Origin: Acidobacteriota bacterium
Lineage (GTDB): Bacteria > Acidobacteriota > Terriglobia > Terriglobales > Acidobacteriaceae
DNA: 5,678 nucleotides
Reading direction: 5' to 3'
Assembly: GCA_021805955.1 (NCBI GenBank)
Contig: JAJZDO010000593.1
Span: 1-5,678 of the forward strand
Positions 1 to 5,188 of this stretch are shown here, in pieces. The number at the start of each line of letters is the position of its first letter. The stretch's first letter is position 1. The notes below the pieces were generated by a model, which did no database searches, had not been told where the DNA came from, and saw only the letters and a program-made list of their open reading frames with translations. A program made the translations under genes and the position numbers.

Positions 1-40
1 CTATCCCATGCAAAACCCGGAAGAACCGTTTTTTACATGA

Positions 41-148
41 ATCCCTGCCAACCCTCTACATGCGCAGGGCGTTGAACCCAAGGCATTGGAGCACGTGAAC
101 GAAGCGTTCGGACGCTTGGCCGAGCGCATCAAGCAGCTTGCCGGTTGA
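41..148 (+). pseudogene. short C-terminal ORF remnant, unknown
   Basis: An open frame runs from just after a stop at 38-40 to a TGA at 146-148. It reads as the tail of a protein, ending in a probable amphipathic helix (EHVNEAFGRLAERIKQLAG). There is no in-frame start codon inside it, so if it was ever a gene this is only its 3' end. I do not recognise the family. It may be a remnant of a gene cut by the insertion sequence that follows, or chance. The rest of 1-260 shows no RNA gene, no convincing promoter and no clear transposon end. Confidence 0.2.
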
Positions 149-260
149 TCGTCCATACGGACGACGGAAATTTCGGCGGTTCCGGCTTACAACCCCAGGT
201 CGCAGCCTGTGCGACGGGTCGCGCGGATGCTGAGCCCCCCGCGACGAGGAGGCAAGACTC

Positions 261-1236
261 ATGGCGATGAACCGCATCCAGTTGACCAGCCTACGGCTGT
301 TGAAAAGCGCCTCAACCCGGCCTGTCGTTGGCCGGCTTTCTGCAACAGTCTGGCCGAAAGGATTTGTCTGTCCGCGCTGCGGCGGCCGGCGTTACGGTCG
401 CTGCGCGAATCGGCATGGCGAGCGGATGTGGCAATGCTCGGCCTGTCGGCACCAGACGACGCTGCTCAGCGGCACGCTCTTCGAGGCCACCAAGTTGCCG
501 CTGCGGACGTGGTTCCTGGCGCTCTACCTGCTGACCCAGAGCAAAACCAACGTGGCGGCGCTGGAACTCATGCGGCACTTGGGCGTGTGCTATCGCACCG
601 CGTGGCGGATCAAGCACAAGCTGATGCAGGCGATGACCGAGCGTGAGGCGGGGCGCCAGTTGGGCGGCCTCGTGCAGATCGATGATGCCTACCCCGGGTC
701 TTCGCCCGGGGTGACGTTCTTGGGCGGCGAGCAACGGCGGCAAACCGGGGCGCGGCTCGGAGAACAAGCGCCCTTTCGTCATCGCCGTGGAACTCTCTGA
801 GGAGAGCCATCCACTGCATGCGGTGATCACATCTGTTGCTGGCTTCACCACCCGGGCGCTGACGGAGTGGACGCGGCTGCACCTGCGCCCGGAAACCGAG
901 GTCCACAGCGATGGGCTGGGTGCGTTCCGCGCCGTGATCGAAGCCGGTCATGCGCACACCGGCATCGAAAGCGAGGGCGGGCGCGCCGCCACCGAGGCCG
1001 GTGGCATGCGCTGGGTCAACACGGTGCTCAGCAACGTCAAGCGCTCGCTGGACGGCACCTATCACGCATTTCGCTTCGCTGCCTACGCGCATCGTTACCT
1101 CGCCGAGGCCGCCTGGCGTTTCAACCGCCGTTTCGACCTCAAGATTCTGGTGCCCCGCTTGCTGGTGGCCGCAGCCCGCTGCAAAGCCTGGCCCGAGCGG
1201 CGTTTGCGCGCCATGCCCGCAAGCCCCGCCGGCTGA
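261..1236 (+). pseudogene. IS1595-family (ISXO2-like) transposase, frameshifted
   Basis: Transposases of this family move their insertion sequence by cut-and-paste chemistry. The first part (261 to about 731) starts MAMNRIQ, has a zinc ribbon (CPRC at residues 37-40, CSAC at 59-62), then the family helices around LLTQSKTNVAALELMRHLGV, and the first catalytic aspartates at QIDDAY (140-144). The second part, in a different frame from 733 to the TGA at 1234-1236, carries the second aspartate in HSDG (aspartate codon 910-912) and the family blocks RWVNTVLSNVK, GTYHAF and RFNRRFDL. Three lesions are visible. First, family sequence QPGLSLAGFLQQ (313-348) lies out of frame near the N-terminus. Second, a 27-base insertion at 693-719 splits DDAY from LGGE. 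Third, two bases are missing near 732, so an Arg codon is reduced to one base and the frame is lost. The family call is firm; the protein is almost certainly inactive. Confidence 0.9.
693..719 (+). repeat. 27-base hairpin insertion inside the transposase
   Basis: This segment adds nine codons (PGSSPGVTF) between DDAY and LGGE, which are contiguous in the family. Its core is a perfect 8-base inverted repeat, ACCCCGGG (691-698) and CCCGGGGT (705-712), with a 6-base loop. The form resembles small REP-like dispersed palindromes of GC-rich proteobacteria, but I cannot assign it to a named repeat family. Confidence 0.55.
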
Positions 1237-1254
1237 ACTTCAGCGCGAATCAGG
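1232..1254. repeat. boundary repeat, copy A
   Basis: Twenty-three bases match 3184-3206 with one mismatch (C at 1244, T at 3196). The shared parts are GCTGAACTTCAG and GCGAATCAGG. After a 4-base difference, ATCTT is also shared (1259-1263 and 3207-3211). Each copy lies just beyond the 3' end of a putative immunity gene. Copy A also holds the stop codon of the insertion-sequence transposase. Confidence 0.65.
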
Positions 1255-1290
1255 TCCGATCTTGGTTGCGCAGGAATGCTAGATACGTAA

Positions 1291-2031
1291 TCAACGCAAA
1301 TTGGGAACCCGGGGTGAATAATGGGTATCGCCCGTACTAAACGGCATCACCGTGCCCAGTAGGGACAAAACGATGCGGTCCTGGTTGCGAAGCATGTTGT
1401 CATAAACTTGTCCCGCATAAATGGGCCAGCTGGTGCCCCACATTGCGAATGAGTTTTCCACCACTTCTGAAAAAGAGCGCCGGTATGCCAGCCAGTCCTG
1501 CTCGTTCGCCAACAGCGCTTTCTTAAACCCAGCGAGTGTTGCTCCGGGCGTTTCATTGTGCAACACCAGATTGTAATCGAACGAGATCAACTGTTCCCAC
1601 ATGGTTTCAGCGTGAGATAGACACGCTTCGTCACCGCTGTTTGACATATATTTCGTTTCGCAGCGGCGCAGCCACAAATCGATCGGATGCGGCCGGTTGT
1701 AGAGTTCGAGAACCTGGAACGTTTGGTGTGTTTTCGGGTTGAAGACCCTCACACCCTGCGTGGGATTGAACAGGATTTCGAGCCTGGTGCCCACTTTCCA
1801 CTCCGGCAATTTTATCTTGAACCCTGGATTAAGAATTTCCACGGCACTGCCATCCGTAAACGCCATCATCTGACCCTGCCATGATTCGCGAAAGCGTACA
1901 TGCGACGTGACAAAACGAACATGTGAAGGGACGATGGGTATCGGCGCGGCCTGTGCACGCGGGACCGGATAAAAGAACAATGCGGCGGCAACGATTACCC
2001 AGACGCCGTAAGCAGCCTCGCTCACTTTCAT
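1291..2031 (-). CDS. secreted LprI/DUF1311-like protein, probable lysozyme inhibitor and immunity protein of module 1
   Basis: This 246-residue protein has an N-terminal signal peptide (hydrophobic stretch at about 9-21, probable cut after AQA at 26-28), so it should act in the periplasm. Residues about 50-115 look like a small beta domain (MAFTDGSAVEIL, then KLPEWKVGTRLEI). Residues about 118-218 resemble the LprI/DUF1311 fold: Cys124 and Cys137 (likely disulphide), DYNLVL near 152, and NEQDWLAYRRSF at 176-187. LprI-type proteins are known lysozyme inhibitors. The ATG at 2031 follows a GGGAG ribosome site (2039-2043) by 7 bases. It starts 42 bases after the stop of a lysozyme-like toxin gene, so co-transcription is likely. 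Immunity to that toxin is my inference, strongly favoured by pairing, location and fold. A small internal duplication (SHVRF at 36-40 and 43-47) is present. Confidence 0.75.
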   Translation of the reverse strand: MKVSEAAYGVWVIVAAALFFYPVPRAQAAPIPIVPSHVRFVTSHVRFRESWQGQMMAFTDGSAVEILNPGFKIKLPEWKVGTRLEILFNPTQGVRVFNPKTHQTFQVLELYNRPHPIDLWLRRCETKYMSNSGDEACLSHAETMWEQLISFDYNLVLHNETPGATLAGFKKALLANEQDWLAYRRSFSEVVENSFAMWGTSWPIYAGQVYDNMLRNQDRIVLSLLGTVMPFSTGDTHYSPRVPNLR

Positions 2032-2038
2032 GACTGCA

Positions 2039-2043
2039 CTCCC
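2039..2043 (-). promoter_or_regulatory. ribosome binding site of the LprI-like gene
   Basis: GGGAG on the minus strand lies 7 bases before the ATG at 2031 and supports that start. It sits in the 42-base gap after the module 1 toxin. Confidence 0.7.
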
Positions 2044-2073
2044 GTTGTCATTCGATCGGTTCGCACGATCTTG

Positions 2074-2952
2074 TCAATCGCGCGTGATAGTATGGTGCCC
2101 GATAACAGCGAACCGGCTCGATCCGCCTTGGCCGCCGCCATTCCCCACATTGCCATGTGCCGCATTGAGATATGCAGAAATCGCATTGCCGTCAGCAATC
2201 AGACTGGACTGACCGGCTTGGGACGACAGTATCGACGCGACTTCGTTCCAATCGCCGCTTTTTACATACGCCCCGACAAGTGTTTGGAAGCTCGGCAAAC
2301 CGAGATTGAAGTCGGCATCGACCAAAGCCGTGGCGATCGCCGAGGGAAGCGAGTTGAAATTGGGTACCATGCTGGAAACCTCGTTGATGGAATCCTGGAT
2401 GGTGACCTGCGCCAGTTCATCCGCCTGTGTTTGTGAAATGTACACAGGCGCTAAACCCTTCGCGGCGGCCTCAGCAACAGTGAGGCCGACGTAGGGATCT
2501 AGGAGTGCGATAAGCGTTGGATCGCCGGTTTGTGCTAAGAAATTTTTCGCAGCGGGATCGTGCAAGTTGAAACCGCAGCCGATGGTTGGATTGCCAGACC
2601 CGTCGTTGTACATCACCGGATCGAATCCGTTCGTAACATGTTGTGCTTCCAGATAGCAAATTTGTCCCACATTTACGTTTGCGGCAGTCACCTCTACCGT
2701 TCCGAGCGTTGGAACGTCCTGTGGATTCGTGTCAAAATATGATTTCGCATAGTCGTATTCGCCCAGAATTTTAAGAAATAACGGTTTGTCTGATACATTA
2801 ATACCAGTACCGCCAACTCCGCCAAAAGAGAAAACACTGCCATTAGTGCTCTGATAACTATCCATCATGCCTATAACCGTCACGGGCGGCATGGGTTGAG
2901 CCCCACCGCCACCTGTGGGAATTGCTTGCTCGGCTTTGGTCAATTCACGCAT
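2074..2952 (-). CDS. double-glycine-leader lysozyme-like effector, module 1
   Basis: This 292-residue protein starts MRELTKAEQAIPTGG, a 15-residue leader matching the microcin V leader in length, Glu8 and Gly14-Gly15. It is the signal for peptidase-containing ABC exporters. After a Gly/Ser-rich linker comes a phage-lysozyme-like domain (about 95-262). Its active-site block is DGSGNPTIGCGFNL: Asp117 and Thr123 have the six-residue spacing of T4 lysozyme Asp20 and Thr26, and Glu102 is the best general acid. A helical part follows, with LPSAIATALVDADFNLG (203-219) and SGDWNEVASIL. The product is expected to cut peptidoglycan glycan strands in the periplasm of rivals. A GTG at 2955 is also in frame, but AGGAG at 2960-2964 is 7 bases from the ATG at 2952 and the leader consensus begins MREL, so I chose the ATG. 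The inhibitor-like gene follows. The Glu-to-Thr distance (21) exceeds that of T4 lysozyme (15), so activity is not certain. Confidence 0.8.
   Translation of the reverse strand: MRELTKAEQAIPTGGGGAQPMPPVTVIGMMDSYQSTNGSVFSFGGVGGTGINVSDKPLFLKILGEYDYAKSYFDTNPQDVPTLGTVEVTAANVNVGQICYLEAQHVTNGFDPVMYNDGSGNPTIGCGFNLHDPAAKNFLAQTGDPTLIALLDPYVGLTVAEAAAKGLAPVYISQTQADELAQVTIQDSINEVSSMVPNFNSLPSAIATALVDADFNLGLPSFQTLVGAYVKSGDWNEVASILSSQAGQSSLIADGNAISAYLNAAHGNVGNGGGQGGSSRFAVIGHHTITRD
2908..2952 (-). other. double-glycine leader of the module 1 effector
   Basis: These 45 bases encode MRELTKAEQAIPTGG. Cleavage is expected after Gly15 by a C39-type exporter peptidase. The module 2 leader shares MRELTK, Glu8 and TGG with it. 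Two more glycines follow directly, so the exact cut could be read at GGGG. Confidence 0.75.
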
Positions 2953-2959
2953 CACACTG

Positions 2960-2964
2960 CTCCT
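2960..2964 (-). promoter_or_regulatory. ribosome binding site of the module 1 effector
   Basis: AGGAG on the minus strand is 7 bases before the ATG at 2952 and only 4 before the GTG at 2955, which decides the start. The module 2 effector has the same spacing. Confidence 0.7.
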
Positions 2965-3006
2965 CGTTGGGCCGCACGCCAGGGCCGCGCGGCGAAGGAC
3001 GTTGTC

Positions 3007-3027
3007 CCGCAGGCGTCGGGCCTGCGG
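3007..3027. repeat. hairpin at the end of the exporter fragment
   Basis: CCGCAGGC (3007-3014) pairs with GCCTGCGG (3020-3027) around a 5-base loop. It lies between the conserved exporter sequence and the module 1 effector start. The intact exporter end has a different hairpin at the matching place (5216-5236). Confidence 0.5.
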
Positions 3028-3183
3028 ATTCCCTGAGTGTTGATAGATCGATCACCCGCTGCGCGCTGGCCAGGGTTTCGGGCCGGTGCGCGAGCACGAT
3101 GCGGGTGATCTGCAGGCGCTGGATGGCAGCATTGACCGCGCGCTCGGTGGCCACGTCCAGATGGCTGGTGGCCTCGTCCAGCA

Positions 3184-3206
3184 GCTGAACTTCAGTGCGA
3201 ATCAGG
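3184..3206. repeat. boundary repeat, copy B
   Basis: This copy matches 1232-1254 with one mismatch. It contains the last codons and stop of the module 2 immunity candidate on the minus strand, and it joins directly to the exporter fragment. Bases 3185-3202 are absent from the intact exporter at the same point (between 5392 and 5393). Confidence 0.65.
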
Positions 3207-3905
3207 ATCTTCAAATCTTTGGTATTCACCAGAGAATGTAACGTTAAGTCCACCGCAACCCATATTGCTTGCCACGTAAATGACGTTATAGACCTTCCTT
3301 ATTCCAACCGCGCACTGAGATCGATTTAGTTCTATGTTTGCGGTTACGTCACTGGCATTGGTCATTTTTAAACCCTTAATGTTACTGACAAAATTGTATT
3401 TGGGAATGGCGTTGAAACTGAAACTGCCTGAGTGTTGTTGCGGCGCATAATGAGCCACGCCGTCGAAAGAAAGAGACCCGCCATTTCTTGTAACCGTGAT
3501 TTTGGCAGGTCCGTCTGACCACGTCCCAACCCATGAAGCCAACTTTGGCGTATAGCTTATATATTTCACGAAGCGACTAGGTATAATTGCCGCAAGACTT
3601 TTGTGGCCCAACGAGGACACCGTGCGAATGCAAACATGATCCTTGACAGAGCTATAGGTTACGATGATTTCCTGATTTTTGACGGCATCAATAAATGATG
3701 CGCTATTGTAAATGTTAGGAGTTTTAAGAGCATAAATTCTGCCGCTCGAACTAAAAATTCCAGCGCGTGCCGACAGAATGTTGCCCGTACAATGTGGTCG
3801 CAATTTCAAATCGTTAATGCCGGAAGAAATTTGATAAGCGTATGAATCTTTGTATATCACGCTGAGCAAGATAATGGTAATAAATAGCACCAATTGTTTA
3901 TTCAT
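3192..3905 (-). CDS. secreted protein of unknown family, probable immunity protein of module 2
   Basis: This 237-residue protein has a clear signal peptide (hydrophobic 5-17, probable cut after SYA at 21-23) and no further membrane segment, so it should be periplasmic. The mature part has four cysteines (39, 92, 198, 217), enough for two disulphides. From about 124 it looks beta-rich: SWVGTWSDGPAKITVTRNGG, then HSGSF, QCAVGI and CGGLNVTFSGEYQR. I do not recognise a named family. The ATG at 3905 follows an AGAGGA ribosome site by 7 bases. It lies downstream of the module 2 effector on the same strand, in the same relative place as the LprI-like gene of module 1, so an inhibitor or immunity role is inferred from position and export alone. 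The last residues (FEDPDSH) come from a sequence that recurs at 1232-1254, so the native C-terminus may have been replaced. AT-rich codon use sets it apart from the exporter. Confidence 0.7.
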   Translation of the reverse strand: MNKQLVLFITIILLSVIYKDSYAYQISSGINDLKLRPHCTGNILSARAGIFSSSGRIYALKTPNIYNSASFIDAVKNQEIIVTYSSVKDHVCIRTVSSLGHKSLAAIIPSRFVKYISYTPKLASWVGTWSDGPAKITVTRNGGSLSFDGVAHYAPQQHSGSFSFNAIPKYNFVSNIKGLKMTNASDVTANIELNRSQCAVGIRKVYNVIYVASNMGCGGLNVTFSGEYQRFEDPDSH

Positions 3906-3912
3906 TTCTACA

Positions 3913-3918
3913 TCCTCT
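3913..3918 (-). promoter_or_regulatory. ribosome binding site of the module 2 immunity candidate
   Basis: AGAGGA on the minus strand, 7 bases before the ATG at 3905, supports that start. Confidence 0.65.
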
Positions 3919-3938
3919 TCAAGTTTCGGCCGTACACG

Positions 3939-4268
3939 ATGAACAAGAACATTCTGGACTCACCAGTGCACAGTGAGTCTGGAGCAAACCCAAACGCGCC
4001 TCACGTCGATCAACAACTCAATTCATTGGCACCGCAACCCAAGCTCCCGGTACCCCACGACACACGTAGCCTCGGCACTGAACCAACTCAGCAGGCAATG
4101 GATATGTCCGGCAATTGTGATATCCATACCTTTGCGCAATCGGGCATGTGCGCTCATAGCTACGAACCTCGACAAGAGCGCTTTGGCAAAATGGTCTGCG
4201 TCGATCTTAAATCTACTGATGGAGCTAGAGACGAGCCCCTGGTGAATTTAGCCTTGGATAGGAACTAG
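3939..4268 (+). CDS. uncertain hypothetical ORF, opposite strand
   Basis: A frame of 109 codons starts at the ATG at 3939 (an upstream in-frame ATG exists at 3894, inside the neighbouring gene) and ends at TAG 4266-4268, overlapping the end of the module 2 effector by about 20 bases. The protein is hydrophilic, with a Pro/Gln-rich first half (NSLAPQPKLPVPH) and three cysteines in the second half, no signal peptide and no family I recognise. There is no good ribosome site before 3939. In its favour, it fills the unusual 342-base gap between effector and immunity candidate, where the minus strand has no long frame. It may be a real small gene, a decayed insert, or chance. Confidence 0.25.
   Translation: MNKNILDSPVHSESGANPNAPHVDQQLNSLAPQPKLPVPHDTRSLGTEPTQQAMDMSGNCDIHTFAQSGMCAHSYEPRQERFGKMVCVDLKSTDGARDEPLVNLALDRN
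3957..3979. repeat. 7-base inverted repeat upstream of the module 2 immunity candidate
   Basis: GACTCAC (3957-3963) and GTGAGTC (3973-3979) form perfect arms around 9 bases. The centre is about 60 bases before the ATG at 3905. It could be an operator or an RNA hairpin, or chance. I saw no convincing -35/-10 pair beside it. Confidence 0.3.
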
Positions 4269-5162
4269 AACGGGCGGTCCAGCATTTTGTCCATTAATCT
4301 GGGGTTGAACCCATTCATAATCCCACCATCCATACCATGTCGGATCATAATTGTTCCAGTATGATGGCATGGAATTGAGCGATGTCCCGCTCGTTGAACC
4401 TGACGTTGAAACATATGGCGCGCCTATTAAGCCAAAAATCAAGTTGGCATCAGCTTTCATCCTACTTTTATTGTAAGGCAGTTGCAGTAAATCATTAGCG
4501 AACGCGTTCCAATTTCCAGCTTCAAAATCTTTGGCAGCCTGCATTACCAATGGGTTCTTCTTATCTTGAAGCCAATTAGGTCCAATATTGATGGCTAAAT
4601 CTGCACCTACAGTGGCGGCCGCTGATGGTAAACTGGCATACGTGTTGCCGGTAGCGGAATAATACTCGCTTGCTAAGGTATTAAAAGTTAAATTGTACAC
4701 CGTAAGGTTTATCTCATACGTCTGCTGCGGTGTCAGGCTAAGCGCAGGGAGCCCGGAGTTATGCAGCCATGCGTTAGTTTCATTGGGAGCAACGTTGTTC
4801 GCCCTTAGAGCAGTAGCTGAATATTGGTCGGCTACTGCTAATTGACCTGGTGTTAAAATATTTCCGAACATTGAATTTATCTGCTGTTCGGACATTTGTG
4901 AGAAGTCAATCCCGGCTCCAACTGTGTAGCCGCTAAAAACGTCATTAGAATTATTAGTCAAGAGATAAAATATTGTCGAACTTGCGCCCTCATTGGATAT
5001 AATTGAAGAGAAGTTTATATTTGCAAATGGAGGTGTGTAATTAGTCGCTGTCAGGCTACCAGTGGGCCCCCAAGGGGCATAAGGAACTGTGCCAGGGCCT
5101 CCAGAAGATGCCGTTATTCCTCCGGTAGTAAACTCTGTTTCAGATTTCGTCAGTTCACGCAT
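4248..5162 (-). CDS. double-glycine-leader, pesticin-like lysozyme effector, module 2
   Basis: This 304-residue protein begins with the leader MRELTKSETEFTTGG, then a Gly/Ser/Pro/Thr linker and a phage-lysozyme-like domain (about 50-230). The active site fits pesticin, the Yersinia muramidase bacteriocin: Glu58 in SNEG, Thr80 and Asp86 in SGYTVGAGID. The Thr-to-Asp spacing of six equals pesticin Thr201/Asp207, and the Glu-to-Thr distance of 22 is close to its 23. The helices ASLPSAAATVGADLAINIG and EAGNWNAFANDLLQL parallel the module 1 effector. The tail from 250 is Ser/Thr-rich, then Trp/Tyr-rich (YWNNYDPTWYGWWDYEW), perhaps a wall- or surface-binding part. The ATG at 5162 is chosen over that at 5165 because GGAG at 5170-5173 is 7 bases away and the leader begins MREL. 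It starts 26 bases after the exporter stop, so the exporter and effector probably share a transcript. Export by that ABC protein and wall cutting in rivals are inferred. Confidence 0.82.
   Translation of the reverse strand: MRELTKSETEFTTGGITASSGGPGTVPYAPWGPTGSLTATNYTPPFANINFSSIISNEGASSTIFYLLTNNSNDVFSGYTVGAGIDFSQMSEQQINSMFGNILTPGQLAVADQYSATALRANNVAPNETNAWLHNSGLPALSLTPQQTYEINLTVYNLTFNTLASEYYSATGNTYASLPSAAATVGADLAINIGPNWLQDKKNPLVMQAAKDFEAGNWNAFANDLLQLPYNKSRMKADANLIFGLIGAPYVSTSGSTSGTSLNSMPSYWNNYDPTWYGWWDYEWVQPQINGQNAGPPVLVPIQG
5118..5162 (-). other. double-glycine leader of the module 2 effector
   Basis: These 45 bases encode MRELTKSETEFTTGG, with Gly14-Gly15 and Glu8 as in microcin V type leaders. 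Cleavage is expected after Gly15, leaving ITASSGG as the mature start. Confidence 0.8.
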
Positions 5163-5169
5163 CATGCTT

Positions 5170-5173
5170 CTCC
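5170..5173 (-). promoter_or_regulatory. ribosome binding site of the module 2 effector
   Basis: GGAG on the minus strand is 7 bases before the ATG at 5162 and 4 before that at 5165. It favours the second Met, as in module 1. Confidence 0.65.
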
Positions 5174-5188
5174 AGTTGAAGCCCCGCC

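Larger units (their letters stand above)
261..1254 (+). mobile_element. relic of an IS1595-family insertion sequence, ends unresolved
   Basis: This extent covers the decayed transposase and the short sequence after its stop. I could not place the terminal inverted repeats or an 8-base target duplication with confidence. The transposase stop codon lies inside a 23-base sequence that recurs at 3184-3206, so the right end may have been rebuilt by recombination. The true left end may lie anywhere in 1-260 or outside the window. Confidence 0.5.
2945..3211 (-). pseudogene. 3'-end fragment of the bacteriocin ABC exporter gene
   Basis: Minus-strand bases 3184-3031 repeat 5392-5239 of the intact exporter without gaps, with about a dozen mismatches in 154 bases by hand count. 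The encoded piece begins at the Walker B LLDEATSHLD and runs through AERAVNAA-like and IVLAHRPETLASAQR sequence, ending differently from the intact protein at a stop at 2945 that overlaps the module 1 effector start. Walker A, Q-loop and the LSGGQ signature are absent, so it cannot work as an ATPase. Upstream, 18 foreign bases (3185-3202) precede nine bases (3203-3211) that again match the exporter. It sits in front of module 1 just as the intact gene sits in front of module 2, so it is best read as the scar of a duplication or cassette exchange. Confidence 0.85.

Noticed and set aside
56..277. Minus-strand 73-residue frame at the left edge
   Set aside because: It is Arg-rich, without a ribosome site or recognisable motif, typical of a chance frame in GC-rich DNA.
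312..1092. Long minus-strand frames across the transposase (312-851 and 610-1092)
   Set aside because: They are opposite-strand shadows in GC-rich sequence. The plus-strand frames carry the recognisable family motifs.
61..1274. Eight-base direct repeat TGCGCAGG at 61-68 and 1267-1274 as a target duplication of the IS1595-family element
   Set aside because: The length fits the family, but the sequences just inside (69 onward and back from 1266) are not inverted repeats of each other, and one such match is likely by chance over the distances searched.
1..1335. Weak inverted similarity between the first ~35 bases and the complement of about 1300-1335 as element ends
   Set aside because: It needs gaps and has many mismatches, and the right part would lie inside the 3' end of the LprI-like gene, whose frame looks intact.
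2071..2436. Plus-strand frame of 121 residues opposite the module 1 effector
   Set aside because: It lies entirely opposite the effector coding region, which has a ribosome site, leader and active-site motif. It is a shadow.
2945..3253. The 102-residue minus-strand frame as a real small ABC protein
   Set aside because: It has Walker B and the switch His only, and its first ~20 residues are out-of-frame sequence of the neighbouring immunity candidate, so it is a scar and not a gene.
3957..3979. CRISPR or other repeat arrays anywhere in the window
   Set aside because: No regularly spaced direct repeats were seen; the only repeats are single hairpins and the two-copy boundary and exporter repeats.
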